In this document: piece after piece, positions 1-5,011 of the stretch
Position numbering within the stretch: the first letter of the stretch is position 1
How the letters are laid out: each line of letters opens with the position of its first letter
From: Candidatus Muproteobacteria bacterium RIFCSPHIGHO2_01_FULL_65_16
Lineage (GTDB): Bacteria; Pseudomonadota; Gammaproteobacteria; Acidiferrobacterales; Sulfurifustaceae
Assembly (NCBI GenBank): GCA_001785175.1
Contig: MFSY01000020.1
Span: 10,651 to 15,661 of the forward strand
DNA: 5,011 nucleotides
Direction: 5' to 3'
Program-made: the position numbers and the translations under genes
Notes under the pieces: generated by a model
Databases searched by the model: none
What the model was told of the DNA's origin: nothing
Seen by the model: only the letters and a program-made list of their open reading frames with translations

Positions 1-311
1 TGCTCCTCCTTAGAGGAGGTCATGATCACCACGGGTATGAGCTTGGTGCGCTCGTCGGCGCGGATGCGGCGCAGCACCTCGAGCCCGTCCACCTTGGGCA
101 GCTTCAGGTCCAGCAGGATGACCTGGGGCGAGACGTTCATGTCGCGCGCGGCGTGGCGGCCGGTGCCGAACAGGTACTCCAGCGCCTCGGCCCCGTCGCG
201 CACCACCACCACATTGTTGCTGATGTGGTTCTTCTTGAAGGCGCGCAGCGTCAGCGCCTCGTCGTCCGGGTTATCCTCCACCAGCAGTATTATTTTTTCC
301 TCGACAACCAT
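1..311 (-). CDS. Stand-alone response regulator receiver (CheY/Rcp1-like), 3' end cut by window edge
   Basis: This is a phosphoacceptor receiver domain, presumably phosphorylated by the histidine kinase just upstream. 103 codons are visible from an ATG at 311. A strong Shine-Dalgarno AGGAGG (318-323) sits 6 nt before the start. Visible receiver landmarks are the acidic pair E12-D13 in [10 protein letters not shown], the phosphoacceptor D68 in VILLDLKLP, the following K-V-D-G turn (residues 73-76), and the conserved T98 in [10 protein letters not shown]. The conserved lysine near the C-terminus lies beyond the window. The VEDNPDDE opening, the longer loop before D68 and the TSS-KEE ending match the Rcp1-type single-domain regulators that accompany phytochrome-like or membrane kinases. 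That family normally has no DNA-binding output domain, but the missing 3' end means one cannot be excluded. It lies 23 bp after the kinase stop, so the two are almost certainly co-transcribed. Confidence 0.93.
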   Translation of the reverse strand, partial: MVVEEKIILLVEDNPDDEALTLRAFKKNHISNNVVVVRDGAEALEYLFGTGRHAARDMNVSPQVILLDLKLPKVDGLEVLRRIRADERTKLIPVVIMTSSKEE

Positions 312-334
312 TGCCTTCCTCCTGTTGTTGTAAT

Positions 335-1966
335 TTAAAGCGTGAAATAGAAAATCGCGCCCTTGTCCACCACCCCTTCGGCCCAGACGCGGCCGCCGTG
401 GCGGTGAATGACGCGCTGCACCGTGGCCAGCCCGATCCCGGTGCCGGGATACTCGCTGTGGCTGTGCAGGCGCTGGAAGGCGCCGAACAGCTTGTCGGCA
501 TAGGCCATGTCGAAGCCCACGCCGCTGTCGCGCACGAAATACGCGGTCGCGCCGTCGTGATTGACGGCGCCGAACTCGATCCGCGCGGGATCGCGCCGGG
601 ACGTGAATTTCCAGGCGTTGCCCAGCAGGTTCTCCAGCGCCACGTGCAGCAGGCTGCGGTCGCCGCGCACCCTGATTCCCGGGGCGATGTCGAACTCGAC
701 GTTGCGCTCCGGCTCGACCCGGCGCAACTCCCCGACGATCTCCTGCGCCATGGCGCTCAGGTCGGCTTCCGCATACGTCATCTCGCTGCGCGCGATGCGC
801 GAAAGCCGCAGCAGGTCGTCAATCAACTGCCCCATGCGCTGGCTGGCGGAACGCACGCGCTTGAGATGATCCCGCCCCTGGTCGTCGAGCGCGCCGGCGT
901 AGTCCTGCGCCAGGATCTGGCTGAAGCCGTCCATGCTGCGCAGCGGCGCGCGCAGGTCGTGCGAGACCGAATAGCTGAATGATTCCAGCTCCTTGTTCGC
1001 GGACTCGAGCTGGGCGGTGCGCTCCTCGACCCGTTGCTCCAGCTCCAGGTTCAGCCGGCGCAGATCCTCCTCCGCCTCCCGGCGCTTGTTGTCGGTCCGG
1101 TGCAGGGACAACGAGGTCGAGCGGACCAGAAACATGAATACTATGACATTCAGCGTCGCGAACAGCGCCAGGCCGAATTCGGTGTCATATAGTCCCGCCC
1201 GCTGACCGAGCAATCGCAGCCAGCCGAGGAACGGCGGCACCACGACGGCCGCCGGCAGCAGGTAGCGCGCCATCAGGCCGCCGGCGCTGTCGCTGCTTAT
1301 GACCGCCATCAGGCCGCGCTCCGGCCGCGCACACAGGATGCCGACCGCGAGCACGATGAACGTGAGCACCGTGTGCAACGCCATGGACGAATAGGGGGTG
1401 AACTGGAACAGCGACTGGATATCGTAGGCGTAGCCGATGAGCGCCAGCAGCGAGATGAAGCCCGCGATCACGGCGAAAAATTCCGCCGGCCGATGGCCGC
1501 GGATGGTTTCGCTGTCCAGGAGCAGCAGGGCGCAGCCGACCAGGACCAGACTTATCGCGGTGTTCGGCGCCATCCGGCCGGGGGAGAAAACCCCGATCGC
1601 GCCCGGGTCGTCCTTGAACAAGAGCTGATCAATCCCGAGATTCCAGCCGGGGAGGTATTCACCGAGCGTCAGCGCGCCGATCAACGTGACCAGCGCCGCG
1701 AGGACCAGCGCCCATGCGCGCCGCCGGGCGCGAGCCGCGCCCTCGCTCCCCGGCTGCAACAGCCAGAGCGCCGCGCCCGCCAGCACGAAGGCCAGCGCCG
1801 TGTTGGCCTTCATCGAGGCCAGGTTCGGAGAGAGGCTTTTAAAAAACGAAATGCCCAGCGCCCAGCCGGCAAGCACGATCACGCCGACAACGACGCTCGC
1901 GGCCGCGGCGATGCGCGAGGTGAGGCGGAAGGAGTCGTGGAGGCGCGTGTCGGTACCCGAGGTCAT
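335..1966 (-). CDS. Membrane sensor histidine kinase (8 predicted TM helices, HisKA, HATPase_c)
   Basis: This inner-membrane sensor kinase autophosphorylates a histidine and passes the phosphate to a receiver, most likely the downstream gene. Numbered from the ATG at 1966 (543 aa), hydrophobic segments lie near residues 19-41, 55-71, 84-103, 133-150, 162-181, 196-213, 233-253 and 263-282. A coiled-coil linker (about 290-328) follows. HisKA carries [10 protein letters not shown] with phospho-acceptor H336. HATPase_c has an N box [13 protein letters not shown] (444-456), G1 DSGVGFD (480-486), F box LFGAFQRLH (493-501) and G2 GTGIGL (508-513), so all catalytic motifs are intact. No PAS, GAF, HAMP or large periplasmic domain is visible, so sensing must use the membrane block, which I do not recognise as a named sensor. 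The frame stays open up to a TTG at 2110 (591 aa). I prefer 1966 because it is the first ATG, has GAGG 7 nt upstream, and the extra 48 residues are polar and proline-rich with no family likeness. Confidence 0.92.
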   Translation of the reverse strand: MTSGTDTRLHDSFRLTSRIAAAASVVVGVIVLAGWALGISFFKSLSPNLASMKANTALAFVLAGAALWLLQPGSEGAARARRRAWALVLAALVTLIGALTLGEYLPGWNLGIDQLLFKDDPGAIGVFSPGRMAPNTAISLVLVGCALLLLDSETIRGHRPAEFFAVIAGFISLLALIGYAYDIQSLFQFTPYSSMALHTVLTFIVLAVGILCARPERGLMAVISSDSAGGLMARYLLPAAVVVPPFLGWLRLLGQRAGLYDTEFGLALFATLNVIVFMFLVRSTSLSLHRTDNKRREAEEDLRRLNLELEQRVEERTAQLESANKELESFSYSVSHDLRAPLRSMDGFSQILAQDYAGALDDQGRDHLKRVRSASQRMGQLIDDLLRLSRIARSEMTYAEADLSAMAQEIVGELRRVEPERNVEFDIAPGIRVRGDRSLLHVALENLLGNAWKFTSRRDPARIEFGAVNHDGATAYFVRDSGVGFDMAYADKLFGAFQRLHSHSEYPGTGIGLATVQRVIHRHGGRVWAEGVVDKGAIFYFTL

Positions 1967-2034
1967 CTTCCGACCTCGCCGCGGGTCAGGCGCGGCGCCT
2001 TCAGGATCATCCGGCGATGAATCCAGAAGGCGCG

Positions 2035-2085
2035 TCAGCCAGACACCGATATGCCGCGCCTGCTCGTGAATGAATAATGGGACAT
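2035..2085 (-). other. Possible 16-residue leader ORF behind a perfect Shine-Dalgarno
   Basis: An ATG at 2085 follows AAGGAGGT by 8 nt and opens a 16-codon frame (MSHYSFTSRRGISVSG) ending in TGA at 2035. It is out of frame with the kinase. Further along the same frame, a second short ORF from the ATG at 2010 ([15 protein letters not shown]) ends in a TGA at 1963-1965 that overlaps the kinase ATG as ATGA, the classic coupling arrangement. The stretch could be a leader peptide, a decayed small gene interrupted by one TGA, or chance. The peptides match nothing I know. The ribosome-binding site is clear, but translation is inferred. Confidence 0.3.
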
Positions 2086-2093
2086 GTCCACCT

Positions 2094-2101
2094 ACCTCCT
2101 T
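2094..2101 (-). promoter_or_regulatory. Consensus Shine-Dalgarno (AAGGAGGT) in the kinase leader
   Basis: On the minus strand this reads AAGGAGGT, a full match to the anti-Shine-Dalgarno complement. The only well-spaced start downstream is the ATG at 2085, which is out of frame with the kinase. The TTG at 2110 that opens the longest kinase frame lies upstream of this site, so the site cannot serve it. It therefore argues against the TTG start and raises the leader-peptide question. Confidence 0.6.
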
Positions 2102-2110
2102 GGCCAGCAA

Positions 2111-2251
2111 GCCGCCCCCCGATAGGTCAACAAAAAACCGGAATGATTATTAATTAATAGTAAACCGCCGAAGGCAAGTCCATTTGGCGCCAGTGGTACC
2201 CCGGCGCCGACTAAAGAACATGTTTTTCAATACATTACCGCCCGTGTGGGC
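2111..2251 (-). promoter_or_regulatory. AT-rich intergenic region, probable promoter of the kinase-regulator operon
   Basis: These 141 bp separate the Skp stop from the kinase leader and are the only place for a dedicated kinase promoter. The 2130-2165 part is strikingly AT-rich against GC-rich surroundings and contains the perfect palindrome ATTAATTAAT (2149-2158). On the minus strand TTGCCT (2172-2177) lies 17 bp before ATTAAT (2149-2154), a weak sigma70-like pair. Two GGCGCC hexamers, 11 nt apart at about 2187-2209, could form a hairpin. No convincing Rho-independent terminator for the Skp gene is visible: the GCCC-ACAC-GGGC hairpin just after its stop has a U-rich tail only when read on the plus strand. 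Confidence 0.35.
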
Positions 2252-2791
2252 TTATTTTCCAGCTTTCGCATCATATTTCTTTATGACCGTGTCCGTCAGA
2301 TCCGGGCCGTCCTCGGCGTAGAGCACCGGCATCTGGTTCTTTTCGAACACCAGCATCAGCTTTTCCTGCCGGGCGATCTCGCCGACGATGCCGCCGATCT
2401 CGGCCATGGCCTTCTGGGTGTACTCCGCGTCCTTCTGGTTCACCTCGCGCTGCGCCTCCTGCGTCAGCTTCTGGTAGGCCTCCGCCTTCTGCTGGAAGTC
2501 ACGCTGCCGCTCCTTCTTCCGCGCCTCGGTCAGCGTCAGTTGCTCCTTCTCATAAGCCGCCTGCATGTCCTTGAGCTTCTGTTCCTCCCGGGCGAGCTGA
2601 TCCTTCTTCTGCTTGGTCAGCTTATCCAGCTCCACCTTGTAGTGCTTGCCGGCCTTGCTCTCGGCGAATACCTTGCGCACGTTCACGTAGCCGAACCGCG
2701 CCTTATCCGCCTTATCCTCGGCCGACGCAACACCGGCCGTCGCCGTGAACAACACCGCGATCACCGCGGCCATCGCAATCACATTTCTCAC
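2252..2791 (-). CDS. skp: Periplasmic OMP chaperone, Skp/OmpH family
   Basis: This Skp/OmpH-type chaperone binds unfolded outer-membrane proteins in the periplasm as a trimer and delivers them towards the BAM complex. The 179-aa product (E. coli Skp is 161 aa) starts at a GTG at 2791 with AGAGGAG (2798-2804) 6 nt upstream. Residues 1-24 are a Sec signal peptide: a short charged start, a hydrophobic core, and an A-S-A cleavage site before E25. The mature N-terminus has the family strand FGYVNVRKVF (33-42). Residues about 50-140 are a charged K/E/Q-rich helix, the coiled-coil tentacles. The C-terminus returns to the body domain with VLYAEDGPDLTDTVIKKYD, as is typical of OmpH. In many proteobacteria skp lies between bamA and lpxD; here neither is present. 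It is instead downstream of lnt behind a large repeat block, and may be a relocated or second OmpH copy. Confidence 0.94.
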   Translation of the reverse strand: MRNVIAMAAVIAVLFTATAGVASAEDKADKARFGYVNVRKVFAESKAGKHYKVELDKLTKQKKDQLAREEQKLKDMQAAYEKEQLTLTEARKKERQRDFQQKAEAYQKLTQEAQREVNQKDAEYTQKAMAEIGGIVGEIARQEKLMLVFEKNQMPVLYAEDGPDLTDTVIKKYDAKAGK

Positions 2792-2810
2792 TTGTCGCTC
2801 CTCTGCATTT

Positions 2811-2837
2811 GTTGGGTTTCGCTGCGCTCAACCCAAC
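2811..2837. repeat. Hairpin-forming REP-like element upstream of skp
   Basis: GTTGGGTT (2811-2818) and AACCCAAC (2830-2837) form a perfect 8-bp stem around an 11-nt loop, TCGCTGCGCTC. The element ends 6 nt from the skp Shine-Dalgarno, so it would fold in the 5' leader of the skp mRNA. The stem plus the GCTGCGCTC loop resembles a dispersed intergenic repeat seen in many environmental proteobacteria. That assignment is from general recall and was not searched. Its last three bases overlap the first bases of the 152-bp tandem repeat. Confidence 0.7.
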
Positions 2838-2986
2838 CTACCAATCCGAATAAGAAGTCTTCGCCGCAAAGAACGCAAAGAATAATCTGTGGATTATCCG
2901 ATGCTTTTCTTTGCGCCCTTTGTGCTGTGCAGGACGCACGAATGTCGCGGGCGCGAACCTGTAGCCCTACTCGCTGCGCTCGTTCG
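2835..2986. repeat. 152-bp tandem repeat, copy 1 (skp-proximal)
   Basis: This is the first of two identical 152-bp units. It begins AACCTACCAATCCG and ends GCTGCGCTCGTTCG. Inside it, 2865-2882 pairs with 2907-2924 (15 of 18 positions), enclosing a perfect inner hairpin ATAATC-TGTG-GATTAT (2882-2897), so the unit can fold as a nested stem. The left arm is itself a 9-bp microrepeat (CCGCAAAGA, ACGCAAAGA). Outer CGAAC and GTTCG blocks near its end give a further stem. A weak promoter-like pair on the minus strand, TTGCGT (2873-2878) and TCTTAT (2850-2855) with a 17-bp spacer, could drive skp. Confidence 0.95.
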
Positions 2987-3138
2987 AACCTACCAATCCG
3001 AATAAGAAGTCTTCGCCGCAAAGAACGCAAAGAATAATCTGTGGATTATCCGATGCTTTTCTTTGCGCCCTTTGTGCTGTGCAGGACGCACGAATGTCGC
3101 GGGCGCGAACCTGTAGCCCTACTCGCTGCGCTCGTTCG
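2987..3138. repeat. 152-bp tandem repeat, copy 2 (lnt-proximal)
   Basis: This copy is identical to copy 1 at every base by eye and directly abuts it. Homology stops on the left at 2834/2986 and on the right at 2986/3138. The nested hairpin is repeated here at 3017-3076, with the inner stem at 3034-3049. The lack of any mismatch implies a recent duplication, active homogenisation, or an assembly artefact. 152 is not a multiple of three, so the duplication does not preserve a reading frame. The open frame on the minus strand across it (2788-3030) is not a credible gene. Confidence 0.95.
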
Positions 3139-3162
3139 TCCTGCCTTATGACAGGCGCAGGA
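3139..3162. repeat. Imperfect stem-loop between the tandem repeat and lnt
   Basis: TCCT-GCCT-TATGAC-AGGC-GC-AGGA forms two 4-bp stems separated by a 2-nt bulge. Outer CGCTC/GAGCG blocks (3129-3133 and 3161-3165) offer an alternative pairing. It lies about 70 bp beyond the lnt stop in the direction of lnt transcription. No T-run follows on the minus strand, so it is not a convincing intrinsic terminator, although it could stabilise the lnt 3' end. The remaining bases to 3234 are AT-rich and I see no gene or motif in them. Confidence 0.45.
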
Positions 3163-3234
3163 GCGACCGTCTTTGCGGCAAATAATCATACTTAAATCAA
3201 AACTTCCCTAGGCTAACACGGCAACCGACCGGCG

Positions 3235-4761
3235 TCATCCCGCGCGCCGCAAACGGAACCATCCGTAGCCGAGCATCGCCGCGAGCACCAGCAGCACCGG
3301 AAGATTTCCGAGCCGCACATAGGGCGTGGCCCCCTGCATGGGCCGGGCCTCGCCCGTGAGCACGAAGGTCTGGAACTGCGGCGAGCGCGCGACGATCCGC
3401 CCGCGCGCGTCAATGACGGCGGAGACGCCGTTCGTGGTCACGCGCAGCATGTAGCGGCCGGTCTCGAGCGCGCGCATGCGCGACATCTCGAGGTGCTGGT
3501 GCGGCGCGAACGAGTCGCCGTACCAGGCGTTGTTGGTCGCGTTGACCAGCAGCTCCGCCTGCGGCAGCGAGCGGATCAGCTCCTCGCCGAAGATGTCCTC
3601 GTAGCAGATGGCCACGGCCGCCGCGCGCCCGGCGACCGCGAGCAGCGGCTGATCCTCGGGGCCGGGGCTGAAGCCGGACATGGGCAGGTCCAGGGCGGCG
3701 ATAAGACCGCGCAGCCACTGCGCCAGCGGCACGTAGTCGCCGAACGGGACCAGATGGCGCTTGTGGTAGAAGCCATCGTCCGCGCCCAGGCTCAGCATGC
3801 TGTTGTAATAGCGCCGCGTCTGCAGATCCATGACCGGCAGGCCTATCAGAAGGTCGGTGCCGTGCGCGCGCGCCGCGCGCGCGAGCGGCGCGAGATAACT
3901 ATCGGCCACCTGATGGTGAAACGCGGTGACGGCGCCTTCCGGCCAGATGACGAGGTCGTCGCCCCAGCGGGCGCGGGTGAGCCCGGCGTAGAGGTCGAGC
4001 GTGGGCTGCAGGAGCTCCGGCCGCCACTTGGTGTCCTGCGGGATGTTGCCCTGCACCAGGCTCACGCGCAGGGCCGCGCCGGACGGCTGCGTCCACTGCC
4101 ACTGGGCCGCGAGCAGGCCGCCGCCCCAGACGGCGGCGAGCGCGACGAGGCAGGCCAGACGCGCGCGCCCGCGCAGGCGCAGCACACCGAGCAGCAGCCC
4201 CGCGCTCGCGGCCACGGCGAGCGATACGCCATAGACGCCCACGAGCGGCGCGTAGCCGCCGAGCGGCGAGCCGATCTGGCTGTAACCGAGATTGAGCCAC
4301 GGGAAGCCGGTCAGGAACCAGCCGCGCCACCACTCGAACAACACCCAGCCGGCGGGCAGCGCCAGCAGGTACTTCGGCCAACCGTTCCCGGGGAAGATGC
4401 GCGCGGCGAGGTAACCGAGCAGGGCCGGATAGAGCGCGAGGATCGAGACGAACAGGCCGGTCAGGAACAGCGCCAGCGCCACGCCGGAATGGCCGAAGTC
4501 GTGAATCGCCACGTAGATCCACGACACGCCGACGCCGAACATCCCGAGCCCGAACAGAAACCCGCGCCATGCGGCGCGCGCCGGCGCGGCGTCCAGCCAC
4601 AGCGCGAACAGCACGGCGGGCGCGAGGATCGCGAGCGGGAAGATCCCGAGCGGCGCGAACGCAAGCGGCGCGAACGCCCCGGCGCCGAACACCATCAGGT
4701 CCGCGCCCGCGGGCGAACGCAGGAATGTGAGTTTGGGATACAAGCCGGGAAACCTTAGCAC
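3235..4761 (-). CDS. lnt: Apolipoprotein N-acyltransferase Lnt
   Basis: Lnt is the inner-membrane enzyme that transfers the third acyl chain from a phospholipid to the N-terminal cysteine of apolipoproteins, completing lipoprotein maturation before Lol sorting. At 508 aa it has the usual length. Hydrophobic segments fill residues about 24-220 with the signature FGAGAFAPLAFAPLGIFPLA near the start. A nitrilase-fold periplasmic domain follows (about 230-475), then a last helix at 484-502 and a basic tail. The expected Glu-Lys-Cys triad is E275 in VIWPEGA, K334 in FYHKRHLVPFGDYVP and C386 in AVAICYEDIFGEEL (E. coli E267, K335, C387). The NATNNAWYGDSFAPHQH block and RYMLRVTTNG also fit the family. 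The start is uncertain: GTG at 4761 lies inside an inverted repeat and lacks a Shine-Dalgarno, TTG at 4743 has AAGG 9 nt upstream, and ATG at 4695 would clip the first helix. The corC/ybeX-type gene often found upstream is not in view. Confidence 0.95.
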   Translation of the reverse strand: MLRFPGLYPKLTFLRSPAGADLMVFGAGAFAPLAFAPLGIFPLAILAPAVLFALWLDAAPARAAWRGFLFGLGMFGVGVSWIYVAIHDFGHSGVALALFLTGLFVSILALYPALLGYLAARIFPGNGWPKYLLALPAGWVLFEWWRGWFLTGFPWLNLGYSQIGSPLGGYAPLVGVYGVSLAVAASAGLLLGVLRLRGRARLACLVALAAVWGGGLLAAQWQWTQPSGAALRVSLVQGNIPQDTKWRPELLQPTLDLYAGLTRARWGDDLVIWPEGAVTAFHHQVADSYLAPLARAARAHGTDLLIGLPVMDLQTRRYYNSMLSLGADDGFYHKRHLVPFGDYVPLAQWLRGLIAALDLPMSGFSPGPEDQPLLAVAGRAAAVAICYEDIFGEELIRSLPQAELLVNATNNAWYGDSFAPHQHLEMSRMRALETGRYMLRVTTNGVSAVIDARGRIVARSPQFQTFVLTGEARPMQGATPYVRLGNLPVLLVLAAMLGYGWFRLRRAG

Positions 4762-4785
4762 AAGCCGGAATGGCGCGCCCTATAG
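4755..4785 (+). repeat. Left arm of 31-bp perfect inverted repeat
   Basis: The arm begins TTAGCACAAGCCGGAATG and ends GGCGCGCCCTATAG. It is the exact reverse complement of 4981-5011. With a 1-nt gap the match extends a few bases inward (CTGA). The arm covers the GTG at 4761 and the first codons of the longest lnt frame. It contains the self-palindrome GGCGCGCC and repeats the CAAGCCGG found at 4741-4748. Confidence 0.95.
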
Positions 4786-4805
4786 GCTGAAAGGATGGTT
4801 TTCAC

Positions 4806-4829
4806 CGCGGAGGCGCAGAGACGCGGAGA
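4806..4829 (+). repeat. 8-bp microtandem array (CGCGGAGG-like, three units)
   Basis: Three adjacent octamers, CGCGGAGG, CGCAGAGA and CGCGGAGA, differ at one or two positions. With the preceding TTCAC this resembles a short dispersed intergenic repeat common in environmental bacterial genomes. That identity is recall, not a search. The remainder of 4786-4925 is A-rich and I see no gene in it. Confidence 0.65.
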
Positions 4830-4883
4830 AAAGGCAACGGCGGAACCACGTATGAACACAGATTTAAGAAACAAAAGAATAGA

Positions 4884-4913
4884 ACCGCAGATAAACGCAG
4901 ATGAACGCGGATA
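4884..4913 (+). repeat. 10-bp microtandem array (ACCGCAGATA-like, three units)
   Basis: Three adjacent decamers, ACCGCAGATA, AACGCAGATG and AACGCGGATA, share the core CGC(A/G)GAT. The core is reminiscent of the CGCAGAGA units at 4806-4829 and of the CGCAAAGA units in the 152-bp repeat, but the period differs in each (10, 8 and 9 bp). Confidence 0.7.
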
Positions 4914-4925
4914 GGAAATAAATAA

Positions 4926-4986
4926 AGCTATCAGCTAAGTGAGCTATCAGCGATCAGCTAAATGAGCGATCAGCTATCAGCTATAG
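4926..4986 (+). repeat. AGC-phased 7-9 bp repeat array (eight units)
   Basis: The stretch parses without gaps into eight units that all begin AGC: AGCTATC, AGCTAAGTG, AGCTATC, AGCGATC, AGCTAAATG, AGCGATC, AGCTATC, AGCTATAG. Three unit types (TATC, GATC, and TAAGTG/TAAATG) alternate in a patterned order. No open frame or promoter is evident in it. The final unit runs into the right inverted-repeat arm. Confidence 0.8.
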
Positions 4987-5011
4987 GGCGCGCCATTCCG
5001 GCTTGTGCTAA
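4981..5011 (-). repeat. Right arm of 31-bp perfect inverted repeat
   Basis: This is the exact reverse complement of 4755-4785, running from CTATAGGGCGCGCC to CTTGTGCTAA at the last base of the window. Its first bases merge with the end of the AGC-phased array, whose last unit reads AGCTATAG. Whether the match continues beyond 5011 cannot be seen. Confidence 0.95.

Larger units (their letters stand above)
4755..5011. mobile_element. Possible MITE-like non-coding element (or assembly fold-back), bounded by 31-bp inverted repeats
   Basis: A 257-bp stretch without a plausible gene is bounded by a perfect 31-bp inverted repeat and filled with three kinds of short repeat. Size, terminal inverted repeats and lack of coding capacity fit a miniature inverted-repeat element. 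A target-site duplication cannot be tested because the right flank is off the window, and no transposase is nearby. The exact stop of the right arm at the final base raises the alternative that this is a contig end produced by a repeat. Confidence 0.3.

Noticed and set aside
22..333. Plus-strand open frame with a good upstream AGAGGAGG
   Set aside because: It lies antisense to the response regulator, which has clear receiver motifs. The apparent Shine-Dalgarno is the complement of the Thr-Ser-Ser-Lys-Glu codons. The product is low-complexity Ser/Arg.
311..982. 223-codon plus-strand open frame opposite the kinase
   Set aside because: It is a shadow of the HATPase_c and HisKA coding region; its composition is His/Ala/Arg-rich and it has no family motif.
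2239..2258. Rho-independent terminator on the plus strand (GCCC-GTGT-GGGC then TTATTTT)
   Set aside because: The stem is only 4 bp and no plus-strand gene ends there. For the minus-strand skp gene the U-tract is on the wrong side.
2788..3030. 80-codon minus-strand open frame across the tandem repeat, overlapping the skp start
   Set aside because: It is translated repeat sequence (including VGWVERSETQ from the REP-like hairpin), changes register between the 152-bp copies, overlaps the skp start, and has no family likeness.
3493..4758. 421-codon plus-strand open frame opposite lnt
   Set aside because: Long antisense frames are expected in GC-rich genes. The translation is Arg/Ala/Gln-rich without domains, while the opposite strand encodes Lnt with its catalytic triad.
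4806..4986. Possible CRISPR array
   Set aside because: The repeats are 7-10 bp, contiguous and degenerate, with no unique spacers of 25-40 bp and no cas gene nearby.

Overview
The window is GC-rich chromosomal DNA of proteobacterial type. All four recognisable protein genes lie on the minus strand, so transcription runs from right to left. An Lnt apolipoprotein N-acyltransferase, a Skp/OmpH periplasmic chaperone with a clean Sec signal peptide, and a membrane histidine kinase paired with a stand-alone receiver point to a Gram-negative bacterium. I favour a gammaproteobacterium (or a close proteobacterial relative) from the gene types and the style of the intergenic repeats. This is inference; no rRNA or other marker is present.

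Layout from right to left: 4755-5011 is a gene-free stretch bounded by a perfect 31-bp inverted repeat and filled with three different short-period repeat arrays. The right arm ends exactly at the last base of the window. Next comes lnt (3235-4761), whose first codons run into the left arm of that repeat. A 443-bp intergenic region follows (2792-3234), dominated by an exact 152-bp tandem duplication, each copy able to fold into a nested hairpin, plus a separate 8-bp-stem hairpin just before the Skp gene. Skp/OmpH occupies 2252-2791. A 141-bp AT-rich gap (2111-2251) precedes the leader of a two-component operon. That leader carries a perfect Shine-Dalgarno sequence that serves a tiny out-of-frame ORF rather than the kinase. 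The kinase (335-1966) and a CheY/Rcp1-like receiver (311 to beyond position 1) follow, 23 bp apart.

Functionally, lnt and skp both serve the cell envelope (lipoprotein N-acylation; outer-membrane protein chaperoning). They are separated by 443 bp of repeats and are probably not a tight operon. The kinase and receiver form a signalling pair: an eight-helix membrane sensor of unrecognised ligand, a HisKA/HATPase_c core, and a single-domain receiver whose 3' end lies off the window. No CRISPR array, tRNA, rRNA, transposase or defence gene is visible. The unusual content is the intergenic repeat architecture and the kinase leader, not a new protein system.
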